This document shows positions 1 to 7,850 of a DNA stretch of 15,597 bases, one piece after another. The notes under the pieces are model-generated. The model had not been told where the DNA came from. It did not search any database and saw nothing but the letters and a program-made list of their open reading frames with translations. The DNA is from an uncultured Bacteroidota bacterium (GTDB lineage: Bacteria; Bacteroidota; Bacteroidia; Chitinophagales; Chitinophagaceae), in contig CAJATB010000155.1 of NCBI GenBank assembly GCA_903944755.1, positions 1-15,597 of the forward strand, read 5' to 3'. The position numbers and the translations under genes were made by a program. How positions within the stretch are numbered: position 1 is the stretch's first letter; every line of letters begins with the position of its first letter.

Positions 1-860
1 ATGGTCGCTTCTGCCATCTTTATTGCAGCATTATGATAAAATTTTATTAATTCAGCATTTCCTAATGCCATTGCTGCATCATATAAAAGCCATGCAGCCT
101 CAATATCGTGGCCAAAAGAAATAATTTTAGATTTACAATTCCAGGCATCATCAAAAAATAAATGTTGATTAAATGTTTTGGAATCGATTATATAATCTTT
201 AAAATTAAAAAGTAATAATTGAATTGACGAGGCCAAATCGGCGTTGGGCTGAATTTTATATAGGTTAACATAGGCTTCTAAAACATGCAAATGCGTATTC
301 ATTGTTTTTCTTTCATTGGCATCTTTATGGCTTAATCTTAAATCATCAATTGTACTCCAATCTTGATGAAATGCCTCAATATACCCTCCATGCGTTTTAT
401 CAAAACTATGTTGTTCAATAATTTTATATAAATTATTAGAAACTTGAATTGCTAATGGATTTGATGAAATTACATAATAAGTGGAACAAGCATAAATGGC
501 AAATGCTAACCCATAAATTTGTTTTTTATCGGCATTAACACTACCATCTTGATTTACGGCCCAAAACATGCCACCACTAAGATTGTCTAAAAAATAGGTG
601 TGTATATATTTAAAAACTGCATCCGCATGCAGTAAGAGTGCTTTGTCATTTTTAAGTTCATAGGATGCACTAAATGACCAAAGCATCCTAGTAATCATAA
701 CTAAGCTAATAGGCTTATCCCTTATTATATTATTATGGTTGTCAATTTCCCCATGAAAATTATGTAATTCATTATAGGGCAAATTGTTCATCCACCAAGA
801 ATTAATATTCATTAACTCTTGTTCAACTTGTTTTCTATAATTAGTGATTTTATCTATCAT
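1..860 (-). CDS. Cellobiose/mannobiose 2-epimerase (AGE superfamily), 3' end missing
   Basis: This enzyme is predicted to epimerise the reducing-end sugar of a beta-1,4 disaccharide in the cytoplasm, here most likely mannobiose to mannosylglucose, which feeds the GH130 phosphorylase encoded just upstream. The ATG is at 860-858 and 286 codons are visible before the window edge. Family members are about 390-410 residues, so roughly the last quarter is outside. Two signature motifs are visible: NTHLHVLEAY (residues 188-197) and SFGHDIEAAWLL (248-259). His192 and His251 have the same 59-residue spacing as His200 and His259 of the Rhodothermus marinus cellobiose 2-epimerase (recalled numbering). 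The third catalytic histidine would lie past the edge. There is no signal peptide. A 49-bp gap separates it from GH130, and it is the last operon gene visible. N-acylglucosamine 2-epimerase is a less likely alternative given the motifs and neighbours. Confidence 0.93.
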   Translation of the reverse strand, partial: MIDKITNYRKQVEQELMNINSWWMNNLPYNELHNFHGEIDNHNNIIRDKPISLVMITRMLWSFSASYELKNDKALLLHADAVFKYIHTYFLDNLSGGMFWAVNQDGSVNADKKQIYGLAFAIYACSTYYVISSNPLAIQVSNNLYKIIEQHSFDKTHGGYIEAFHQDWSTIDDLRLSHKDANERKTMNTHLHVLEAYVNLYKIQPNADLASSIQLLLFNFKDYIIDSKTFNQHLFFDDAWNCKSKIISFGHDIEAAWLLYDAAMALGNAELIKFYHNAAIKMAEAT

Positions 861-909
861 AATACTAAGAACACCGGATTTTCAGAGTTAAGTTACGAAA
901 ATGCCTCAC

Positions 910-2085
910 TTAAGTATTAAGGCCTTTATTTTGTTCAATAATACCCATAATAGTTTTTACTGAATTACTAGAACTTAAGCCATCGGGAGGCGTATTTAAC
1001 ACATAATCAATCAGTTGGTCTAAAGTAGTAGTTGCAACATGTAAACGTGTGTCAGAAGATGCGTAATATATAAATACTTTACCCCCTTCGTCAAGAATCC
1101 AGCCGTTAGAAAAAAGAACATTAGATACATCCCCAATTCTTTCCTCTCCAATTGGTGCTAAAAAATAACCTGCAGGCTTATGTGTGATTTTTGTTACATC
1201 GGCAAGGTCGGTCATAAATAAATAACAAACATAACGTAACCCAGATGCTGTATTGCGAACACCATGAGCCAAATGTAGCCAACCATGAATTGTTTTAATT
1301 GGTGCTGGACCTAACCCGTTTTTTAATTCATTTATTGTATGGTATACTTTTTTATCAATTAATAGCTCTTCAGTAATACAAGAAGATTCCATACTTTCTG
1401 TTAATCCAAAAGCAATTCCTCCTCCTTTTCCAGCTTCTATGAAACCATCTTGCGGGCGAGTGTAAAACGCATACTTGCCATGAACAAATTCGGGGTGCAA
1501 TACAACATTGCGCTGCTGTAAGGAAGGTGTTATTAAATCTGGTAGTCTTTCCCAAGCTACTAAGTCTTTGGACCGGGCAATACCACATTGTGCAATTGCA
1601 GCAGATTGGTCAGCATCAGAAGCATTTTTGTCTCTTCTTTCTGTACAGAATAGTCCATATATCCAACCATCTTCATGTTGCACTAAACGCATATCATAAA
1701 TATTCGTATCAGGGTCATTAGTTTCTGGCATAATAACTGGCTTATCCCAAAATTTAAAACAATCCACACCACTGTCACTTTCGGCTATTGCAAAAAAGGA
1801 TTTCCTATCATACCCCTCAACCCTAGCCATTACAAGATATTTGTCGCCCCATTTAATAGCCCCTGCATTAAAAACAGCATTAATCCCAAAGCGTTCCATT
1901 AAAAAAGGATTGCTTTGAATATTGAAATCAATACGCCATTCAAGAGGTATATGCGCTGCTGTTAAAACAGGATTTGTGAATCGTTCATATACGCCATTAT
2001 CAGAAGCTACTGTATTTTTAGTTTCTACTAATTCCTTATACGCTGCAATTAATGAACTCTTTCTATTATTAAAATCATACTTCAT
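910..2085 (-). CDS. GH130 4-O-beta-D-mannosyl-D-glucose phosphorylase
   Basis: Predicted cytoplasmic phosphorylase that uses inorganic phosphate to split mannosyl-beta-1,4-glucose into alpha-mannose-1-phosphate and glucose, the last step of the phosphorolytic mannan pathway. No signal peptide is present. Two in-frame ATGs are possible, at 2091 and 2085. I chose 2085 (391 residues) because it puts the aspartate of NIYDMRLV at residue 131, the number I recall for the catalytic Asp of the Bacteroides fragilis enzyme, and aligns the N-terminal PVLTAAH motif without a gap. Other family stretches, in order, are NPFLMERFGINA, FNAGAIKWGDKYLVMARVEG, VVLHPEFV, YTRPQDGF, LHLAHGVRN and the C-terminal GDVSNVLFSNGWI and YYASSDTR. 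The length matches subfamily GH130_1, while mannooligosaccharide phosphorylases of GH130_2 are shorter. Its start lies 4 or 10 bp after the symporter stop, so translational coupling is likely. Confidence 0.96.
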   Translation of the reverse strand: MKYDFNNRKSSLIAAYKELVETKNTVASDNGVYERFTNPVLTAAHIPLEWRIDFNIQSNPFLMERFGINAVFNAGAIKWGDKYLVMARVEGYDRKSFFAIAESDSGVDCFKFWDKPVIMPETNDPDTNIYDMRLVQHEDGWIYGLFCTERRDKNASDADQSAAIAQCGIARSKDLVAWERLPDLITPSLQQRNVVLHPEFVHGKYAFYTRPQDGFIEAGKGGGIAFGLTESMESSCITEELLIDKKVYHTINELKNGLGPAPIKTIHGWLHLAHGVRNTASGLRYVCYLFMTDLADVTKITHKPAGYFLAPIGEERIGDVSNVLFSNGWILDEGGKVFIYYASSDTRLHVATTTLDQLIDYVLNTPPDGLSSSNSVKTIMGIIEQNKGLNT

Positions 2086-2095
2086 AATCATAAAT

Positions 2096-3925
2096 TTAGT
2101 CTTCTAACTTATCCCACCATGTTCTTTTTAAAATCAACGCTATGATACCCAAAATAATTACCGTAATGAATAAAGGCAACTTCATCCATAGCACAACGTA
2201 AATAGGAAGGAGTGTTAAACAGCATTGTGCAATAATACCAATAACAACATTGAACATGTCAAGCTTGAATCTAGTATTAGGTTTAAAATCAGGTTCATCA
2301 TTAAGTACAGCCATATGAACCGGTTTCCAGAAACCCCATGGTTTAACTGTTTTATAAAATTGTTTAAGTGTATCAATATTAGTTGGTGGTGCCGTAAAAG
2401 TGCCTATTATACAGCCAATTACAGATAATACAAATATTAGGGGCCAAATATTTAAAAACAAACCATCATATAATTTCAATAAAATAAGAGAAGAAATAAT
2501 ACCAGTTGACATACCCCAATAAAAACCATTAGCATTAAAACGCCACCAATACCATTTAAATAAGTTCGCCGCGATGTATCCCCCATACAACCCGCCTACT
2601 ATCCACTGCAAAATACTGTTTACATCTTTTGTAAAAAATCCAAGTATAATCCCAAGTATAACTACAATGATGCCAGATAAATAATTGGTGGTCATTATTT
2701 TTTTATTACTTGCATTTGGATTTATATATTTTAAGTAAACATCATTTACAATATAAGCTTGTGCAGCGTTTAAGGTACCAGAAAACGTGCCCATAAATGC
2801 ACCTAATAACCCTGTTAGGGTGAGGCCTAAAACACCAACAGGTAAAAATTTATTTATAGTAGCGGGTAATATTTTTTCAAAGTCAACACCATTAACACCG
2901 CTTAAATTAAGTTGGTTATAATATAATAATGCTAATATGGTTAACCCAATTATCATAGAATAACGAATAGGTAACAATATAATAGAAACAAAACCAGTCA
3001 TCTTACTTGCTTCTTTAGGTGATTTTGTAGATAAAACCTTTTGCATATCATAATTTGGCGCAGGCCCTGCAAGGCTAGCAAAAACACCCTTGAATAGCAT
3101 CATCATAAAAAATATACCAAACAATTCATAGCCATCACTTGAAATTTTATTATTTACTTCAGGTATTATCTTATCCCAATTCATATTTAAGTTCCAGCCA
3201 AAGAAAGGATTTAACCATCCTTCTGGAACGTTTAAAACATTTCCATTAGTGTGTAAGTGTGTCATTGCTATAAAAGCAATTGCAATACAAGCTATGGTCA
3301 TTATTGAGTACTTAATTAAGTCTCCTAGTACTATACTATGTAAGCCCCCCATAATAGAATAAAACATGGCAAATAAAGTAAAAACAATGCCATAAAAATG
3401 TCCTACAAATTCAGGCCTGATGTCAAAAGGCAAATAAGGCTGCACCGTAGTCCAAGGAATAAAAATTTCGATAAACTTACCTAAACCAATAAAACCATAA
3501 GCCAAAAAGCCCAAGCATCCAATTAGCGCAAATACAACAACAACTTTGTGAGACTGACTAACCCCTTTGTCGTTTTTACCAAATCGAGTTGCAAGCCATT
3601 CAGCACCAGTATTCGCATTCGATCGTCTTAACCATTTGGATAAGAACATCATCATAAAAACTTGATTAAAAACAGGCCAAAGCCATGGAATCCAAATACT
3701 TTTTAAGCCATACACAAAGCAAAGTGACACCATCCACATTGTGCCACTTATGTCAAACATATCGCTAGCATCACTTAACCCTAATAAATACCATGGCATT
3801 TTTTTTCCACCCATTAAATAACTGTCTTTATTTTCTTTAGCTTTTTTCCGCATATAAAAGCCAATAAAAATCATTGTTAGCAAATAAGCTATAATGATTG
3901 AAATATCAATTAGGTGTAGATTCAT
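2096..3925 (-). CDS. Sodium:solute symporter (SSS family), probable mannobiose/manno-oligosaccharide importer
   Basis: A 609-residue inner-membrane protein with about 13-14 hydrophobic segments, starting with one at residues 7-25 and ending with one near 575-600. The SSS/SGLT fold is supported by the GGLHSIVLGDLIKY stretch (193-206), the core helix FSGTLNAAQAYIVNDVY (381-397), and the long loop with KPWGFWKPV (528-536) seen in Bacteroidota sugar symporters. The expected role is Na+-driven uptake of the disaccharide released by the periplasmic mannanase. Context gives the substrate: its neighbours are the GH26 mannanase (7 bp upstream) and the phosphorylase plus epimerase that need the disaccharide intact in the cytoplasm. 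In the helix near 380, the two adjacent hydroxyl residues that help bind Na+ in characterised SGLTs align to Gly379-Thr380. The direct assignment of substrate is inference; the family is certain. Confidence 0.95.
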   Translation of the reverse strand: MNLHLIDISIIIAYLLTMIFIGFYMRKKAKENKDSYLMGGKKMPWYLLGLSDASDMFDISGTMWMVSLCFVYGLKSIWIPWLWPVFNQVFMMMFLSKWLRRSNANTGAEWLATRFGKNDKGVSQSHKVVVVFALIGCLGFLAYGFIGLGKFIEIFIPWTTVQPYLPFDIRPEFVGHFYGIVFTLFAMFYSIMGGLHSIVLGDLIKYSIMTIACIAIAFIAMTHLHTNGNVLNVPEGWLNPFFGWNLNMNWDKIIPEVNNKISSDGYELFGIFFMMMLFKGVFASLAGPAPNYDMQKVLSTKSPKEASKMTGFVSIILLPIRYSMIIGLTILALLYYNQLNLSGVNGVDFEKILPATINKFLPVGVLGLTLTGLLGAFMGTFSGTLNAAQAYIVNDVYLKYINPNASNKKIMTTNYLSGIIVVILGIILGFFTKDVNSILQWIVGGLYGGYIAANLFKWYWWRFNANGFYWGMSTGIISSLILLKLYDGLFLNIWPLIFVLSVIGCIIGTFTAPPTNIDTLKQFYKTVKPWGFWKPVHMAVLNDEPDFKPNTRFKLDMFNVVIGIIAQCCLTLLPIYVVLWMKLPLFITVIILGIIALILKRTWWDKLED

Positions 3926-3932
3926 ATTATGA

Positions 3933-5072
3933 CTATTGATAAATTTTTAAACTGCTCAATTTTTTTTGAAAAAGCATTTTAGGGAGTAGATAAAATTGTT
4001 TGAAATTTTTTGCAGAGACTTGATTTTCATATGGAGCGTAGTAATGCATTTTCTGCATAGAGCGCATGTAACCTGCATTACGCCATAGAAGCACAAAAGA
4101 TATAGGATGTTTTTCAAGTAAAGGATAAAGCGTGTTAGTCCACCAACTGCTATCAGGTATAGCTTCAAAACCAGTTTCAGCGATTGCTAAAATTTTATTT
4201 TTTTGTACCGCAACTGTATTTGCAATTTTTAACTGCTTTTCTACTATAGAAATGAAATCTTCACGGCCATTCTTTTGGTCATATTGGTATTTATCAAAAC
4301 TAACAATATCAACCACATCATCACCAGGGTAATAGGCTAAAAAATCATTTTCAGTTTTAAAATCTGCCGTATTATAAACATAAATTAGATGATGAATGTT
4401 TTTCTGTTTTTGCAAATAGTTAACCGTGAATCGCCATAGTTCGATAAATTCCTCTGGGGTGCTGCCATTTTTACACCACCAGAACCAACTTCCAGTTAAC
4501 TCATGAAAAGGGCGAAAAAGAATCGGAATATGTTCGCCGTTTTTTGCTTTCAAATCATTTAAAAAAAGAGCTACTTTATCTAACCATAAAATATACTTAG
4601 CATGTGCACTATTGCCTGGCAATATAGAACGTAAAGTACCCGGCGTTGTATCCCATGCCGATTTGCCTGTGAAGGGATTACTTGCATGCCAACTTAATGT
4701 TACAAGCCCTCCCATCGCATGTGCTTCTTTAATATAATTTTTCATTTTATTAAAAGGAACACCGTCAAGGTTTTTACTTGAATCTAACTCAAGATACCCT
4801 ATATCCCAACCATACAAGCCCGCATTATCATTAACCACAGATTTAATATCACTTCTCCCATTTTCATATTTCCATCCAACTCCATAAGCTAAAGCGTCTT
4901 GATGCCCTAATATGGTAAACTTGTCTTTTAATTTAAATAAATTAGCATACAAAGCTTTTGTCATGGGCGTTGCTTCTATATCACTGCAAATTTGTGCAGT
5001 TAAAATAGTACAATGACATATGAATACTATGCATGTAAGTACATAGCGCTTTTTTGCAGCATTGGGGGTCAT
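3933..5072 (-). CDS. GH26 endo-beta-1,4-mannanase / mannobiose-releasing mannanase
   Basis: A secreted glycoside hydrolase of 379 residues that cleaves beta-1,4-mannosidic bonds. An N-terminal signal peptide (basic AKKR followed by a hydrophobic stretch, ending near LTA|Q at residue 26-27) directs it out of the cytoplasm. No lipobox is present: the cysteine in AQICSD has Ile before it. The GH26 catalytic domain fills the rest. RPFHELTGSWFWW (187-199) carries the acid/base Glu191, and IAETGFE (297-303) carries the nucleophile Glu299. An early GHQDAL (56-61) and LSWHASNP (126-133) are also typical of the family. It lies 30 bp after the TIG lipoprotein gene and 7 bp before the symporter gene, in the same order as the B. 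fragilis mannan cluster. No binding module is attached. Soluble periplasmic location and mannobiose as main product are inferred from the signal type and the downstream pathway. Confidence 0.95.
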   Translation of the reverse strand: MTPNAAKKRYVLTCIVFICHCTILTAQICSDIEATPMTKALYANLFKLKDKFTILGHQDALAYGVGWKYENGRSDIKSVVNDNAGLYGWDIGYLELDSSKNLDGVPFNKMKNYIKEAHAMGGLVTLSWHASNPFTGKSAWDTTPGTLRSILPGNSAHAKYILWLDKVALFLNDLKAKNGEHIPILFRPFHELTGSWFWWCKNGSTPEEFIELWRFTVNYLQKQKNIHHLIYVYNTADFKTENDFLAYYPGDDVVDIVSFDKYQYDQKNGREDFISIVEKQLKIANTVAVQKNKILAIAETGFEAIPDSSWWTNTLYPLLEKHPISFVLLWRNAGYMRSMQKMHYYAPYENQVSAKNFKQFYLLPKMLFQKKLSSLKIYQ

Positions 5073-5102
5073 AGGCTAATTTAAGAAATTATTATCCGAA
5101 TA

Positions 5103-6167
5103 TTAAGGTTTATACAAACCAATATCATCAAAATATACTTCAAATATTTTACCACTATACTCTTTAAATTCAATAGTTGACAGCGTAGTAGGATTTCCTA
5201 AACTAGCAAAAGGGATTTCATATTGTGTCCAAGTTCCTGCCGCTGGTAATGTTAAAGTTTGCGTAGTAGTTCCGCCATTTATAATAATTCTAACTTTAAA
5301 ACCTGAAGAATTGGTGCCCCCAAATATTGAAAACTTTAAAGCGGTAAAACCAGTTAAGCTTGATGCCGTAGCTTGTTTTATTCTAAATCCACCCCAAGCG
5401 GCGGAGTAATTATTTTTTATTGAATTTGTCCCTCTTAATACATTTACTGTATTATTAAATACAGGAACAGCACTATAAGAAGTATTTGACCAGCCTGTTG
5501 CTAAAGCATCGTCATATATGGTATATGATAAACCAAAAGAAACACTAGATTTTACTGTACCACTTGGCGTTGTAATAAAAATGTAAGCCGATGAAACACC
5601 AGTAGGCAAAGTTACAACTAACTCTGTTTTTGTTTTAGAAACAATAACAGCTTCTGTAGTATTAAATTTAACACTGCTCACTCCAAGAAAATAATCGCCA
5701 GTAATAGTAACATTGGTTCCTGAAGGACCAGCAACAGGCGTGAAAAAGCTTATAACAGGAGGTGGTTGTAAAATTTGAAAATTAAATGTAGTTGAACCAT
5801 TTTTAGTAGTTACCTTAATTGGGTTCTCTGCAGGGTTTGGCAAATTCGAAGGAATTTTCACTGTAATGCTACTATCATTTGCATACATTAACGAATCTGA
5901 TGCAGCTATATCACTAAATTCTACTTTATTAGTAGTAGCTAAGTTCATACCTCTAATAATTACCCAGTCTCCGTAAGTTGCGGAAGCAATGGGTGTACTT
6001 CTGTTTACAAGTGTTGTTACATCTAGGATAACAGGTGCATTTACATTATTTACGCCATCAGTAGGCGCAACAGTTTCTTTTTTACAAGCACTAAACAATT
6101 GTAAAATCACAAACACCATTGATACCATTAATAGCTTGTTAGTATTTAGTTGTAGTATATTTTTCAT
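5103..6167 (-). CDS. IPT/TIG-domain surface lipoprotein, candidate mannan-binding protein (SusE/F position)
   Basis: A 354-residue lipoprotein with signal peptide and lipobox LFSAC (Cys28), followed by KKE, close to the lysine/acid-rich tag that sends Bacteroidota lipoproteins to the cell surface. After a short linker come two Ig-like IPT/TIG domains: about 45-132 (with WVIIRGMNLATTNKVEF) and about 136-213 (with PSGTNVTITGDYFLGVSSVKF). The remaining part, about 216-354, is rich in Ser, Thr, Gly and aromatic residues. It shows a WGGFRIK stretch (258-264) and ends in EVYFDDIGLYKP, consistent with a beta-sandwich of the galactose-binding or CBM type. No catalytic motif is seen. It follows susD directly (34 bp), the place where surface glycan-binding proteins are normally encoded, so I infer that it holds mannan near the SusCD complex. 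Its sequence has no specific named family that I recognise for the C-terminal part. Confidence 0.87.
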   Translation of the reverse strand: MKNILQLNTNKLLMVSMVFVILQLFSACKKETVAPTDGVNNVNAPVILDVTTLVNRSTPIASATYGDWVIIRGMNLATTNKVEFSDIAASDSLMYANDSSITVKIPSNLPNPAENPIKVTTKNGSTTFNFQILQPPPVISFFTPVAGPSGTNVTITGDYFLGVSSVKFNTTEAVIVSKTKTELVVTLPTGVSSAYIFITTPSGTVKSSVSFGLSYTIYDDALATGWSNTSYSAVPVFNNTVNVLRGTNSIKNNYSAAWGGFRIKQATASSLTGFTALKFSIFGGTNSSGFKVRIIINGGTTTQTLTLPAAGTWTQYEIPFASLGNPTTLSTIEFKEYSGKIFEVYFDDIGLYKP

Positions 6168-6201
6168 TGGAACAATATTAATTAAGAATGATTAGTGTTA
6201 A

Positions 6202-7827
6202 TTACCAACCTGGGTTATTTGCGGTAATTGATTTATTAGAATTTAATTCACTTAATGGAATTGGCAGTAACAAGTTTTTAGTATTCCTTACTTTAGAAAT
6301 ATTATTTTGACTAGTAGTAATTTTATTCATTACTTGTAAATAAACTCCCCATCTTAAAAGATCATATCTTCTAACGCCTTCAAAAACAAACTCCCTTGCT
6401 CTTTCTGCTAATACAAAACTTCTAAATTCAGTTTGTGTAAGGTTAAGTGGCGTAGCAGAAGCTTGCGCTCTAGAACGAATTATATTAATATTAGTATACG
6501 CCTGAGCTGTAGGACCATTATTAATTTCATTTTCAGCTTCTGCAACTATTAAATACATTTCAGAAAAACGTATCATAGGGAAATAAGCATCGCTTTTTGA
6601 AACTGTCGGATCTGATACGTTTGCATATTTAACAACATACGCTCTATCGTCACTAGAAGGCGTATTATTGTACGTTAACCCGTTTACTACCTTGTATTTA
6701 TAAGGTTGCCAAGAAGGATAAAACACCTTTGTTTTGGAAGCGTTATTCATTTCATAATTATGTACAACACCATCAAGAGCCCTTAAGTCGGTTGTGTCAT
6801 AATCTTTATAGTGATTGTTGGTAAACCAAACTGCACCTCTACCAAAAGTTGAAAAAGCTGAAAAATAGTTATGAATCTCATTAACAAAAGTCGTACCACC
6901 AAGCGATTGTAATTGCCACATATGTTCTTTAGTATTTCTAGCGCCCTTACTCCACATTTCAGTAATAGTTGTAAATAACTGATATTCGTTGCTTGTAATA
7001 ACTTCTAATGCCTTGTCTCTAGCTAATGTATAATACGCTTTTGAATCTACAGTCTCTAAACCAGCTACTACATCTTTGGTATAAGTATAATTAGCATTAT
7101 CAACCCCTCCTCTCACAGTTAAAGTTCCATTTGCAGCGCCTGAAGCCATAGTTGCATAAGTTTTAGCCAAAAAACCTTTTGCAACACCTTGCGTAACTCT
7201 TCCTAGCTCACCTGATTTTGCATTTGCTTTAGGCAATAATTTATTTTCAGCACTTTTAAAATCAGCTATAATAACATCATACACTTCCATAACAGTTGAT
7301 CTTGGAACACTAGCTACAGGATCAAGTGAAAGTGATTTAAGCCTAATAGGCACACCTCCATATAATTGTACTAATTGGAAATAAGCCCAACCTCTTAAAA
7401 AGTAGGCTTCTCCTAATATCCTGTTTTTTATTTCTACATCAATGTTTTCGTTAATTTTTTCAACGTTTTCAAGTACCATATTGGCTCTTGAAATCATACT
7501 ATAACATCCAACCCAAGGACCATCAACTCCCCAGTATCCTTGCGGATTACCAGCACCCGTTGTACCCAAATACCAATCTGCCCCAGAAACATGGTCGTCA
7601 TCGAGTACTGTTAAATTCCACATGGGCTGTAAATATAAGTCGTAAGTATGCAAAGTACTATATACGCCATTGATTGCAGCTTTTGCGTCAGACTCATTCT
7701 TATAGAAATTATCTGGAGAAAGAAAAGAAAATGGTTTCTCTTCTAATTGCTTTTCACATGATACTGTTGCAAAAATTATTAAAATAGTTGCTAGTAATTT
7801 TGAAAATTTTGATTTATATAAATTCAT
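6202..7827 (-). CDS. SusD-like outer-membrane glycan-binding lipoprotein (RagB/SusD family)
   Basis: The surface lid partner of the SusC transporter, which binds glycan fragments and closes over the channel. I chose the ATG at 7827 (541 residues). The upstream ATG at 7863 would overlap the end of the susC gene and add 12 residues ahead of a good signal peptide. From 7827 the lipobox is ATVSC with Cys24, followed by EKQLEEKP. SusD features in order are SPDNFYKNESDAKAAINGVY, the TPR-region helix EAYFLRGWAYFQLVQLYGGVP, IRFSEMYLIVAEAENE, AREFVFEGVRRYDLLRWG, and the family-typical end LLPIPLSELNSNKSITANNPGW (in two parts). The gap after the susC stop is 23 bp, the usual tight pairing. Substrate specificity cannot be read from the sequence; mannan is inferred from the operon. 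Confidence 0.96.
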   Translation of the reverse strand: MNLYKSKFSKLLATILIIFATVSCEKQLEEKPFSFLSPDNFYKNESDAKAAINGVYSTLHTYDLYLQPMWNLTVLDDDHVSGADWYLGTTGAGNPQGYWGVDGPWVGCYSMISRANMVLENVEKINENIDVEIKNRILGEAYFLRGWAYFQLVQLYGGVPIRLKSLSLDPVASVPRSTVMEVYDVIIADFKSAENKLLPKANAKSGELGRVTQGVAKGFLAKTYATMASGAANGTLTVRGGVDNANYTYTKDVVAGLETVDSKAYYTLARDKALEVITSNEYQLFTTITEMWSKGARNTKEHMWQLQSLGGTTFVNEIHNYFSAFSTFGRGAVWFTNNHYKDYDTTDLRALDGVVHNYEMNNASKTKVFYPSWQPYKYKVVNGLTYNNTPSSDDRAYVVKYANVSDPTVSKSDAYFPMIRFSEMYLIVAEAENEINNGPTAQAYTNINIIRSRAQASATPLNLTQTEFRSFVLAERAREFVFEGVRRYDLLRWGVYLQVMNKITTSQNNISKVRNTKNLLLPIPLSELNSNKSITANNPGW

Positions 7828-7850
7828 ATTAGTTGTTTTATACTTGCTAA

